From Magnetococcales bacterium (GTDB lineage: Bacteria > Pseudomonadota > Magnetococcia > Magnetococcales > JADFWU01): 15,336 bases of DNA. This document shows, piece by piece, positions 1-8,163 of this stretch. Both the position numbers and the translations under genes were made by a program. The stretch lies in the NCBI GenBank assembly GCA_015234045.1, contig JADFWU010000061.1, positions 1 through 15,336 of the forward strand, written 5' to 3'. Below the pieces are notes generated by a model, which had not been told where the DNA came from, did not search any database, and saw only the letters and a program-made list of their open reading frames with translations. Every line of letters begins with the position of its first letter. Position 1 is the stretch's first letter.

Positions 1-1
1 C

Positions 2-49
2 ACCATGTCACTGTTGAAAGAGTTGGAGAGCCAGGAGGGTGAATCATGA
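2..49 (+). CDS. 3' end of upstream gene, possibly an SbcD/YhaO-like nuclease
   Basis: An open frame enters the window at base 2 and stops at TGA 47-49. Only its last 15 codons are visible, ending in ...SQEGES. The stop overlaps the ATG of the next gene in the classic ATGA arrangement, so the two are probably translationally coupled. SbcC/Rad50/YhaN-type ATPases are usually encoded directly after their metallophosphoesterase nuclease (SbcD, Mre11, YhaO). That makes a nuclease the best guess, but it is inference from position alone because no diagnostic residues are in the window. Confidence 0.6.
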   Translation, partial: TMSLLKELESQEGES

Positions 50-2295
50 TTATTCGCAGCCTGCACGGCGAAAATATAATGAAGTACGCCAACCTCGATC
101 TGACCGATCTGCCAGAACGGGGTGTTATCGCCATCCAAGGGCGCAATGAATCCGGTAAATCTACGCTGGCCGAGGCGATCTGTCTCGCGCTGTTTGGCCG
201 CACATCCGCACTTGCTGAACCAAAACTCGATCAGGTAATCCGCTGGGGTGAGTCCTCCGCACTGGTGTCCATGTCCTTCACCGGTCGGGATGATCAAACC
301 TATAAAGTAACGCGCTATATTGATCGGGAAGGCGAACATAAAGCCCATCTGTCGAGAAATGGTGAATCCGAGCCGTTCATGTCAGGCTGGCAGGATGTCA
401 ATCGGGCGATGATTCAATCAACCGGGCTGGTGTATGAACGCTATCTGGAGGCGCTCTATCTGGTGCAACGCCGTGGTGGTCAGTCGGGAATGGATCATCA
501 TACGCTCAAAGCACTGGCCGGTGTTGATCTGATCGAGAAGGCAGAGCAACAGCTACAGGATGAGCAGGCTAACGCAGAGCGGGAGATCGTGAATCAGGAT
601 CGAAGCCGTCTTGAACTGCTTCAACAACGCCGTGCTTTGGATCTAAAGCCAGAACGACTTGACGCGTTGCAAAATGATCTGACCGATAAGAAAAAGCAGC
701 TTTCAGAGGCACGTAATAGCGAGACCCAATGGACTCAGGTGGTAACCGACATCAATCGGGCTGGAAATGATGTTCAATCCAGCGTCAAAGCGATCATGGA
801 GTCGGTGAGAAAGAGCCAATACAAAAAGTGGGACACCACCACCAATGATATGGCTATGTCGCTGGCCAATTGGCAGGATGCTGAAGATTTGATCGAACAA
901 ACCGGTGAAGATGCCGGTATAGATGGGCCAAAACAGCTTGGTAGTTGGCTATCCGGTTTTCTGGAAAAGGTTGCCGGACTGACAGCCATTCGTGAACAGG
1001 TGGTGGTGTTTCAAAAATCGCTGGCTGTCTGGATGAGTGATAAACCCGGTTCTGACAAGAAACCGACTTATCAAGAAGAGCGTAAAAAGCTGGAGAAAAA
1101 GCACGATGTGCTAGCGAGTCGGAAACGGATGATTGGTCTGTTTGCGTTACTGTTTTTGATCGTTGGTATTGTTGGGGCGGGCGGTTGGGGGCTGCATGAT
1201 CGCATGCCCGAAGAGCCAATGGTTGTACAAGGTTCTGCGTGGGTAGAGGCCAATGTGCCGCACTGGAAACCGGCCTATTGGGGCTATTCCGGTATCGCTG
1301 GTGGTGGTTGTCTGTTTCTTGGTTTGCTGGTCCTGGGTCGCTCCTTTCGGGTAGGTTCTGCGCTTTCCAAGTATAAAAAGTCCTTGAAAGAGTTGAAAGA
1401 GCGTGCGCGTGAGAGTCAAGCTGCCATAGAGGGACTTCAAGCCGCTTTGGATTCGCCACTGGAAAAACAGATTCTTGCACTTGGAAAATTCGATAATGCG
1501 CCTTGGCGCGATACGCTCTCTGATTGGCAGGACCGGCATGGTGAACAACTGCTAGAGCATGAGATGCGTAACCACTATCTCAAAAAATGTCAGACCGCGC
1601 TGGATCTGTTTAGCAAACAGAAACAGGAGATGGTCAGCGACATCGATAGCCAGATTAGTGAGGTGGTGGAAAGCTGTTCAATGCTTGATGAGAACGTCAG
1701 TCAACTGGACGAACAGATCGCCGAGGAGAAACAGCGCCGCGAGCAGGATAGTGGACTCAATGAACTTCTGGCAGAGAACGAACAAGCCAGCAACGCCCTG
1801 CAACGACAGATAGAGATCCGCCAAGTTTCACGTGAATTGCTAACCGGAACTGCACGGCGCTCCATGACCAAATTTCATCAGGAGCTACAAGGCTTTCTGT
1901 CCAAAGTTACGCCCATGTTTACCGAGGATCGCTATCAACAGCTTCGCATTGATGACGAACTGCTGGTACAGGCGTTTTCGGTGCAGAAAAATGACTTCCT
2001 CGGTTTTGAAGAGGTCTCAACCGGCGTACAGCATCAGATGCTGTTGGCACTTCGGGTAGCACTGGCGCAAGCGGTGGTGGCTCGATCTGCAAAAACCGCC
2101 CAGTTTCTGATTTTTGACGAACCGTTCGCCTTTTTCGACCGCTATCGTACCCATTCGGCACTGAAAGCGTTTGAGGATATCAGCCCGGAAATCGCCCAGA
2201 TCTGGGTTATTTCTCAGGAGTTTGATGAAGAATTTCCATTTGCGGCGCGACTAAGTTGCGATCCTGACAGTGATGTTGTGGCGGTGCAAAGCTGA
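46..2295 (+). CDS. SbcC/Rad50/YhaN-like ATPase with two internal membrane segments
   Basis: This is a 749-residue ABC-type ATPase of the SMC/Rad50 superfamily, expected to work with a nuclease on DNA ends. The Walker A motif GRNESGKST lies at residues 32-40. The signature-like stretch STGVQHQ is at 658-664 and Walker B with its catalytic acid (LIFDEP) at 688-693, so the two halves of the head sit at the two ends. Between them are charged, glutamine-rich stretches typical of coiled coil (about 160-230 and 435-600). Unlike E. coli SbcC, from memory about 1050 residues, there is no CxxC zinc hook. Two hydrophobic segments (about 362-382 and 412-434) flank a short loop where a hook would be expected, which recalls YhaN-type proteins that carry membrane helices. 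The start ATG overlaps the upstream stop. The family call is firm, while membrane anchoring is a prediction from hydrophobicity. The exact subfamily is uncertain. Confidence 0.88.
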   Translation: MIIRSLHGENIMKYANLDLTDLPERGVIAIQGRNESGKSTLAEAICLALFGRTSALAEPKLDQVIRWGESSALVSMSFTGRDDQTYKVTRYIDREGEHKAHLSRNGESEPFMSGWQDVNRAMIQSTGLVYERYLEALYLVQRRGGQSGMDHHTLKALAGVDLIEKAEQQLQDEQANAEREIVNQDRSRLELLQQRRALDLKPERLDALQNDLTDKKKQLSEARNSETQWTQVVTDINRAGNDVQSSVKAIMESVRKSQYKKWDTTTNDMAMSLANWQDAEDLIEQTGEDAGIDGPKQLGSWLSGFLEKVAGLTAIREQVVVFQKSLAVWMSDKPGSDKKPTYQEERKKLEKKHDVLASRKRMIGLFALLFLIVGIVGAGGWGLHDRMPEEPMVVQGSAWVEANVPHWKPAYWGYSGIAGGGCLFLGLLVLGRSFRVGSALSKYKKSLKELKERARESQAAIEGLQAALDSPLEKQILALGKFDNAPWRDTLSDWQDRHGEQLLEHEMRNHYLKKCQTALDLFSKQKQEMVSDIDSQISEVVESCSMLDENVSQLDEQIAEEKQRREQDSGLNELLAENEQASNALQRQIEIRQVSRELLTGTARRSMTKFHQELQGFLSKVTPMFTEDRYQQLRIDDELLVQAFSVQKNDFLGFEEVSTGVQHQMLLALRVALAQAVVARSAKTAQFLIFDEPFAFFDRYRTHSALKAFEDISPEIAQIWVISQEFDEEFPFAARLSCDPDSDVVAVQS

Positions 2296-2299
2296 GGAG
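2294..2299 (+). promoter_or_regulatory. ribosome binding site that favours GTG 2307 over ATG 2301
   Basis: GAGGAG overlaps the stop codon of the SbcC-like gene. It leaves only one base before ATG 2301 but seven before the in-frame GTG at 2307. Normal Shine-Dalgarno spacing therefore favours the GTG start. The signal peptide is intact with either start. Confidence 0.5.
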
Positions 2300-2300
2300 T

Positions 2301-3449
2301 ATGACAGTGTTCAGCTATTCAAAGTGGTTGGCGTTTGCGCTGTTATTCTGTCTGTTGGCTGGACCGGCACAGGCTGATAAACAGTTGGATCAGATCAGTG
2401 ATAACGCTTTTAAAGCCTTGCAGTATATGCAAAAGAAAAAAGGTCTGTTTCACTACGAATATGATCTGGTCGCACAGAAATATTCAAAAAAGAACAATAT
2501 GGTACGCCAAGCGGGCACGGCTTATGCGCTTGGAGAGTATCTACTTCGCACCAAAAGCAAACCTGCACGTCAGGTGTTGGCAAAGGCACTGAACGCGCTG
2601 CAATCAAAGTCAATCGGCTTCAAAAACGGTAAGCTGGTCACCTCGAAACGCCTTCTTTCCAAAGCCAAAACCGGCACCACAGCGTTGTCACTGCTGGCTG
2701 AATTACACTATTACTCAGCCACTGGTGATGAACAATTTGCTGAAATCCGCAAGTCTTGGAAAGATGGCTTGCTGGCTCAATATCGGCCAGGTGCTGGGTT
2801 TGCCAAGCTGCCGAAGTCGGACATTGAATCTGATTATTACAACGGTGAAACCTGGTTGGCGCTGGCCTGGTATCACGCGCTGTTTCCTGACGATAAGAAG
2901 GTCGGTGCGCTTCTGCCAAGGGTTGATCACTATATGATGAAGCGCTACAGCCGCGAGCCGCTGTCTGGATTCTATCATTGGGGCATGTTGGCCAGTGCGA
3001 AGCGGATGCAGACCAAAGTTGATGATAAACTGATCGCCTTTGCGCGTAGTCAGACTGACGTCTATTTAAAGAAATTACGGCCTGAGCCGAGACCATCGGT
3101 CAACACCTGTTCTGCCATTGAAGGATTGAGTGCAGCGGTGTTGATTCTTGATCATTCTGATAGCCATGGTCAGCTAAAAAAACGCGCTTTACGTCGGATC
3201 TTCATTGAAGAGAAACAGAATTTTCCATTCCAGATCAAAGCCAATCAAAGACGGCTTGATCTTGGTAACGGCGTCGCTCTCCACTCGCCGGAGCTGTCCC
3301 GATTCCAAGGTGCGTTTGTTAACGGACGTCGGAAACCACGCATGCGGGTGGATTTTACTCAGCACTGCCTTTCAGCGGCATTACGTCTCTCTGCATTGAG
3401 GGATAAGATGGCCGAGAAGCCCGTAACCACGCAATCATCCACGCCTTAG
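2301..3449 (+). CDS. exported all-helical protein of unknown function
   Basis: I do not recognise this 382-residue protein with confidence. It begins with a signal peptide: lysine near the N-terminus, hydrophobic core about 9-20, likely cleavage after AQA at residue 25. It should therefore be exported. The mature part alternates amphipathic helices with short polar turns and conserved-looking patches such as NMVRQAGTAYALGEYL (66-81) and DYYNGETWLALAW (178-190). These patterns recall alpha/alpha-toroid proteins related to six-hairpin glycosidases and epimerases, but that is only a fold-level impression. GAGGAG at 2294-2299 lies almost on the ATG at 2301. GTG at 2307 has a more normal spacing of 7 bases and may be the real start, shortening the protein by two residues. 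It is separated from the SbcC-like gene by 5 bases and ends directly against the next ATG, so it belongs to the same operon. Confidence 0.8.
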   Translation: MTVFSYSKWLAFALLFCLLAGPAQADKQLDQISDNAFKALQYMQKKKGLFHYEYDLVAQKYSKKNNMVRQAGTAYALGEYLLRTKSKPARQVLAKALNALQSKSIGFKNGKLVTSKRLLSKAKTGTTALSLLAELHYYSATGDEQFAEIRKSWKDGLLAQYRPGAGFAKLPKSDIESDYYNGETWLALAWYHALFPDDKKVGALLPRVDHYMMKRYSREPLSGFYHWGMLASAKRMQTKVDDKLIAFARSQTDVYLKKLRPEPRPSVNTCSAIEGLSAAVLILDHSDSHGQLKKRALRRIFIEEKQNFPFQIKANQRRLDLGNGVALHSPELSRFQGAFVNGRRKPRMRVDFTQHCLSAALRLSALRDKMAEKPVTTQSSTP

Positions 3450-6400
3450 ATGTCGGTTTTTCGCCATTTCCGTCTGAACAGAGTGCTGTTTTGGCTCTTG
3501 TTTGTTGGTATGGCGTTGAGTCTTGCTCATCTGCTTGTTCCAGACTATCAATGGGGCCAGGGGCGGTCTTCGATATTCTCCATGAATCACAGTTTGTCGC
3601 TGGCTTCTTGGTTGGCGGCCATGCAGTTTTTTCTCAGTGGGTTGTTTGCGCTGATTGGGATGATCCGTGCCCGATGGCTGGGCCACTCTGAAAAAGCCTT
3701 CTGGGGCTGGTTTGTGGTGGTGTTGATCGGCTTTGGTCTGTCTTTTTTTGAGTTCTCCCGACTTTATGAGCGGGTGGTTTTTGTTGGTTCTGTAGATCTT
3801 TTTGACCAGTTGGCTCAATCCGGCATTGGATTCCTGTTTCTGTTTCCGTTGATGTTTTTTATCAGCTACTGGCGGTTGGTGGATGGCTTCTCCAATCGTC
3901 TGTTGATGCTGATGGCGACGGCGTTTGGTGGCGCGTTATTGCTGGGGCCGATTGCCTGGTTGATGGAACCCGATGTCCAGATGCTTTTGAATGGGCTGGC
4001 TGGACTGTTTCATCTCTGGGGTGGTGCGTTGCTGCTGGTGTTGGTGATGCGTCAGACCCTGGTTGATGGGGTTGTGTTTGGCTATAGGCTGCGTGACGGT
4101 GTTCAGCCCGGTGGAGAGATTCGACCAGTAGTTGCCATGGCGGTCATCGCTGGCGCGGCCATGAGTCATAGTGCGGTTCAGATCCTGCTGTTTCATATTG
4201 CCTCAGTGTTCCACAACTACACCATTGCACAGACCATTATTTCGGTGGCGCTGTTGGGGTTGGCTGTGGGTGGTTTGATCGGTTATCGGCTGGCCGGGTT
4301 GGATATTCGTCGTCTGTTTGTGGTGAGTGGCACGGTAACGGCTATTTCGTTTCTGTTGGCGCTGGGTGTGCTGGCTTCTCTGGCGGATTTTCCCTGGTTA
4401 TCGGCGCTGCTGTTGATGCCCGGTTTCAGTGCCATCAGTGTGATCATGACGGTGATTCTGATCCGCCATGATGCCCATGTTACCTATGGCAGTATGCTGA
4501 TTGGTGCGGCGCTGGGAGCGATCCTCATTGATCCCATGTTGGGACTCTGGCAGGAAGAGGGCGCACTGCTGGCATTGACGCTGATTCCGTTCGGTATCGC
4601 CATGCTGTTTGTTCAGAAAGCGAACTTTCGGCCTGTGGTGGTTTGGCCGATGGTTGTGGTGATGTCGGTACTATTTGGTGTGCTCTGTACGGTGGTGATT
4701 CAGTCACCACATGAGGCTTTGAATATCACTCTGAATAAATACCGTGAAAAATATCCCGATTTGAAGATTCTGCATAGCCACTCATCCACGGTGGGACGCT
4801 ATGAGATCGTCAAGCGTACTAAAAAAGCCAATTCATTAAAGTCAAAAGAGAACGGTCGAACCATCGACACAATCCGTGATTGGCCGCCGGAGAATTATCA
4901 GATTGATCCACGTCTGCCACACACTTGGAAACAGCAACCAAAAGTATTGATCATCGGTCTATCCGGTGACGGTATTGCCAAAACGGCTCGTGAGCGTGGC
5001 GGATCGGTGGTGGGGCTGGAGATCAATCCACATGTGGTGGATATTCAGCAAAACGTCCTGAAGCGGCGCAACGGCAACAGTTACGCGGGTATAGATGTGC
5101 GTGTTGCTGATGGCTGGGGTTTTGTCCGCACCGACACCGGTGTGTATGACATGATTACATTACTGAATACGCATCATTCCCGTGGTTCGTTGTCAGGTCG
5201 TGCGCCCAGTCCAGAGAATCTTTATTCCATTGAGACCATTCATCACTATCTGGATCGACTTTCTGACGATGGTTTGATCCTGATAGAACATCCCACCGGA
5301 TCGCCTCAGCATGAACCGGTGATCTGGAAAATGCTTACCACCATGCGACAAGCGCTGTTGATGCGCGGTGCAGAACGTCCAGAAGATCATTTTTTTATCT
5401 TCATGTGGCGCACGCGCTCCAATCACTACGCCCAGATCGTCATGAACAAAACGCCCATTACCGAACCGCAGCTCAATAAGCTAAACCAGTGGTTGCGGGA
5501 TGTGGATGAGATGAAAGCGCTGGAAAAAGCGGCGGAAAAACGTCTGGGACCGATTAAGGCGCACACCTTGGTTCTGCATGCGCCGGGACAGGAACGACCG
5601 GGCATTGTCTCCAAGGCGGTGCGTGGTCTGTTGCCGGAATCGTTGGTTGAGAAACGTCATCTGGAACCGATGACTGATGACAGGCCGTTTCTGTTCGACG
5701 TGTTGCCGGATCGGGCCATGATTACCGAGTCCATGGCGGTGATATTGGTGGTGGCTTTGGTACTGGTGGCGCTGTTGTGGCGCTCTATGGAACGGGTGTT
5801 GATCTCTCATCATGTGATGGTGTTTTTGACCGGCTTGGCCTATCTGCTCATCGAAGTGGTGTTGATTCAGCGCGGGGCGTTTTTTCTTGGAGCGCCTGCG
5901 GTGGTGTTTGCGGCCATATTGGGTGGATTGTTGGTGTTTTCCGGTCTGGGTAGTGTGATGGGGCGCTGGATTGGTGGTGATCGACCCTGGTGGATTGTGC
6001 TGGTGATCATCGGGTTGTTGATGGGCTATGAATGGCTCTCGCCGGGGCTGTTTGCCTGGGCTGGTGGTTGGAGCTTGGCGGAAAAAACCGCTCTGTTGGT
6101 GGCATCCATTGCGCCGCTGGCGTTTTTTATGGGCATGGTGTTTCCGTTTGTATTGGACCATGCCCGGATAAATCATGTGGAACGCAGTGCCGGTAGTCTG
6201 TTTGCCATCAACGCCATTGGTAGTGCTTTGAGTGTGCCGATCACGCTGTTTTTAACCATGGTCGTCGGCATGACCGCCACCTTTTATCTGGGTGTACTGG
6301 CTTATCTTTTGGTACTGCTGTTGTTGATGGGGCTGTTTTGGGTTCCGCTTCGGGGAGTGGGGTTGGCGGCGGCAGGGCTGTTTATTGTTATGGTGATCTT

Positions 6401-7226
6401 TTCGCCTTGGTGGAGTGGTCCGGCGGTTCAATCGCTGGTGGCTCAGGAAGCGACGCCAGCAAAAGTGTATGCATTGAAATATGGTGAATCACGGGTCAAG
6501 CAGAAGACGGTCTATTACAACGGCTCATCACGTAAGAGAATGAAATTCGCCTGGTGGTTTTGGATGGTTGAGATGCCGGATGGGCGGCGGATTCTGGTGG
6601 ATACCGGTACCGATGACAAAAGCCGCCTGAACAAATGGAAAGTGAAGAATTATACGCATCCAACCGAGTTGTTGGCGCGGCTGGATGTTGCTCCACAGGC
6701 CATCACCGATATCATTCTGACTCACCTACATTGGGATCATATGGGCTTGATCTCGGCCTATCCCGATGCGCAGATATGGCTTCAGCAAAAGGCTTGGGCG
6801 CATGCTGAGAGCCGTTTTTCTGATACCAATAAATCGTTTCTCAACGGCATGGACCGGCAGCACTGGCAGCAGTTGCAGAAACGCCATGAACGGGGCTTAG
6901 TATCCCTGATGGATGGTGATCAACAGATGGTGCCCGGTCTATCGGTTAGCTTGGCAGAGAGCCACACACCCGGCGGTCAGTATGTGACCATAGAGACTCA
7001 AGAAGGCCCGTTGATTCTGGCTGGCGACGCCATCTATCTCTATCGCAACAGCCAACACCACCGCCCATCCCGTTCCCATGGCCCGGAACAGGGCTTGGAT
7101 ATAATCGAAAAAATGCAGTGGCAAGCGGCATCACCCTACTGGATCATTCCTGGACATGATCCATTGGTAAAAAAATTCTTCCCGGAAGTGGCTGACAACA
7201 TCGTCGCCCTGACACCGTGGCCGTGA
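3450..7226 (+). CDS. trimodular membrane fusion: 6-TM domain, spermidine-synthase-like domain, AHL-lactonase-type metallo-beta-lactamase
   Basis: This 1258-residue protein has three recognisable modules. Residues 1-215 hold six hydrophobic helices that resemble the next gene. Residues about 225-1000 look like a membrane-fused spermidine-synthase-like protein. That module has about seven helices (225-420), then a soluble Rossmann domain with KVLIIGLSGDG (498-508) and the acidic VVGLEIN (520-526), then about eight helices (763-1000). The latter include the family-like patches LIEVVLIQRG and FFMGMVFPF. Residues about 1005-1258 form a metallo-beta-lactamase domain with H1092-x-H1094-x-D1096-H1097, H1172, D1193 and H1236, plus Y1196 three residues after D1193. 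This is the AiiA-type AHL lactonase pattern as I remember it. The usual aminopropyltransferase aspartate (YDxIxxD) appears to be lost, since Y566-D567 is followed by L572, so polyamine synthesis is doubtful. ATG 3450 directly follows the previous stop with no clear Shine-Dalgarno site, suggesting coupled translation. Substrates are unknown. Confidence 0.88.
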   Translation: MSVFRHFRLNRVLFWLLFVGMALSLAHLLVPDYQWGQGRSSIFSMNHSLSLASWLAAMQFFLSGLFALIGMIRARWLGHSEKAFWGWFVVVLIGFGLSFFEFSRLYERVVFVGSVDLFDQLAQSGIGFLFLFPLMFFISYWRLVDGFSNRLLMLMATAFGGALLLGPIAWLMEPDVQMLLNGLAGLFHLWGGALLLVLVMRQTLVDGVVFGYRLRDGVQPGGEIRPVVAMAVIAGAAMSHSAVQILLFHIASVFHNYTIAQTIISVALLGLAVGGLIGYRLAGLDIRRLFVVSGTVTAISFLLALGVLASLADFPWLSALLLMPGFSAISVIMTVILIRHDAHVTYGSMLIGAALGAILIDPMLGLWQEEGALLALTLIPFGIAMLFVQKANFRPVVVWPMVVVMSVLFGVLCTVVIQSPHEALNITLNKYREKYPDLKILHSHSSTVGRYEIVKRTKKANSLKSKENGRTIDTIRDWPPENYQIDPRLPHTWKQQPKVLIIGLSGDGIAKTARERGGSVVGLEINPHVVDIQQNVLKRRNGNSYAGIDVRVADGWGFVRTDTGVYDMITLLNTHHSRGSLSGRAPSPENLYSIETIHHYLDRLSDDGLILIEHPTGSPQHEPVIWKMLTTMRQALLMRGAERPEDHFFIFMWRTRSNHYAQIVMNKTPITEPQLNKLNQWLRDVDEMKALEKAAEKRLGPIKAHTLVLHAPGQERPGIVSKAVRGLLPESLVEKRHLEPMTDDRPFLFDVLPDRAMITESMAVILVVALVLVALLWRSMERVLISHHVMVFLTGLAYLLIEVVLIQRGAFFLGAPAVVFAAILGGLLVFSGLGSVMGRWIGGDRPWWIVLVIIGLLMGYEWLSPGLFAWAGGWSLAEKTALLVASIAPLAFFMGMVFPFVLDHARINHVERSAGSLFAINAIGSALSVPITLFLTMVVGMTATFYLGVLAYLLVLLLLMGLFWVPLRGVGLAAAGLFIVMVIFSPWWSGPAVQSLVAQEATPAKVYALKYGESRVKQKTVYYNGSSRKRMKFAWWFWMVEMPDGRRILVDTGTDDKSRLNKWKVKNYTHPTELLARLDVAPQAITDIILTHLHWDHMGLISAYPDAQIWLQQKAWAHAESRFSDTNKSFLNGMDRQHWQQLQKRHERGLVSLMDGDQQMVPGLSVSLAESHTPGGQYVTIETQEGPLILAGDAIYLYRNSQHHRPSRSHGPEQGLDIIEKMQWQAASPYWIIPGHDPLVKKFFPEVADNIVALTPWP

Positions 7227-7238
7227 TGGGGTGCTGAT

Positions 7239-8126
7239 ATGGATCCCAAGCAGAAACACCAGTATCAGCAGGTTAAGCGACTATTACAGCGTTTTTTTTG
7301 GATGCTTTTTGTACTGATTGCGCTTATGGGCTTGGCGCACCTCCTCTGGCACGACGTCAAAGCAGGTGGTACCTCCTGGTTCAATCTGGACAAGGAGCGC
7401 AACTTACCCACTTGGTTTTCCGGTATTCTGCTGTTTTCCGTAGCAATAGCCTCACTGTTTGCCCATCGATTGGAACGCCACCTGATCCAACAAACCAGCC
7501 TGCAACTGCAAGGCGTTTATTTTTGGATACTCTTGTCAATAATCGGCGTTGGTCTCAGCCTGGATGAGATGCTGATTCTGCATGAAAACCTCTACTGGCG
7601 CGAAATCCGTCAAATCAGCGAAGCCCTGAATCCCACCCTGATCTACATCACCCAATGGCAACTGCTTTTGGCACCGCTGATGGTGTTTCTGCTCGCCCTG
7701 ATACTGCTGTTTCTCCACAGTCGTTTAACCTTCTCCATCCGTACCCGTTTATTGGTGGCTTTCGGTATCGGCACATGGACCCTGGCGATTTTCTTTGAAA
7801 GCATCCGCCAGTGGTTTCTATTCTCCGGTTCGGATTGGTATCAATGGGAGGTGATAATAGAAGAGCTATTGGAGTTGGCTGGAACGGTATTTCTGTTAGT
7901 GGCGATTTTGTCCTATTGCCTGGAGATTTTTTATAGAAGTGAAGCGCTTCAGAGCGAAGCAGGATCCAGCTTTGGAAAACTGTTTTCCGTGGATGGGATG
8001 AAGTGGGTGTCGGTTTTTCTGGCAGTGGTTTTGTTTGGTGCCACCATGGTTTATAGCGTTGGAAAATCCCTGGAAACCAAACGCGCTCCGATACCGACAT
8101 TGCAGAAGCGGGCCATTGATAGGTGA
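7239..8126 (+). CDS. multi-spanning membrane protein, paralogous to the N-terminal module of the preceding gene
   Basis: This 295-residue integral membrane protein has about seven hydrophobic helices: six in residues 20-235 and one near the C-terminus (about 260-280). The third helix region carries GVGLSLDEMLILHEN, an acid-rich DE...HE signature seen in uncharacterised bacterial membrane proteins. The first 200 residues match the N-terminus of the preceding 1258-residue protein in helix order and short motifs: GLAHLL against SLAHLL, and SIIGVGLSLDEMLILHEN against VLIGFGLSFFEFSRLYER. The D and H positions are changed in the larger protein. GGGG at 7228-7231 lies 7 bases before ATG 7239, and only 12 bases separate it from the preceding stop, so the two are co-transcribed. 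Its function is unknown. It is the last gene of the operon, and the next gene has its own promoter. Confidence 0.85.
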   Translation: MDPKQKHQYQQVKRLLQRFFWMLFVLIALMGLAHLLWHDVKAGGTSWFNLDKERNLPTWFSGILLFSVAIASLFAHRLERHLIQQTSLQLQGVYFWILLSIIGVGLSLDEMLILHENLYWREIRQISEALNPTLIYITQWQLLLAPLMVFLLALILLFLHSRLTFSIRTRLLVAFGIGTWTLAIFFESIRQWFLFSGSDWYQWEVIIEELLELAGTVFLLVAILSYCLEIFYRSEALQSEAGSSFGKLFSVDGMKWVSVFLAVVLFGATMVYSVGKSLETKRAPIPTLQKRAIDR

Positions 8127-8155
8127 TTGAAAATCAATGTTATTACATGTATAAT
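8127..8155 (+). promoter_or_regulatory. sigma70-type promoter of the TA operon
   Basis: TTGAAA (8127-8132) and a perfect TATAAT (8150-8155) are separated by exactly 17 bases. The -35 box begins directly after the stop codon of the upstream membrane protein. Transcription would start near 8162, giving a leader of about 15 bases that contains the AAGGAG site. Confidence 0.78.
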
Positions 8156-8163
8156 AACATTGA
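8134..8163 (+). promoter_or_regulatory. operator: perfect inverted repeat over the TA promoter
   Basis: The arms TCAATGTTATTA (8134-8145) and TAATAACATTGA (8152-8163) are exact reverse complements around a 6-base centre, CATGTA. The repeat covers the promoter spacer, the -10 box and the likely start point. Bound protein would therefore block RNA polymerase. AbrB/MazE-type antitoxins bind such palindromes, so autorepression by the next gene, perhaps with its toxin, is the natural reading. Confidence 0.75.

Noticed and set aside
854-1480. Long antisense open frame inside the SbcC-like gene
   Set aside because: The sense frame has clear motifs at both ends, and the antisense product has no recognisable domain or ribosome site.
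46-2295. Canonical SbcC with a zinc hook
   Set aside because: No CxxC motif is found, and the protein is shorter than SbcC with hydrophobic segments in the middle.
5481-6176. Long antisense open frame rich in histidine, glutamine and arginine
   Set aside because: The composition is what the complement of hydrophobic membrane-helix codons produces. It is a shadow of the fusion gene.
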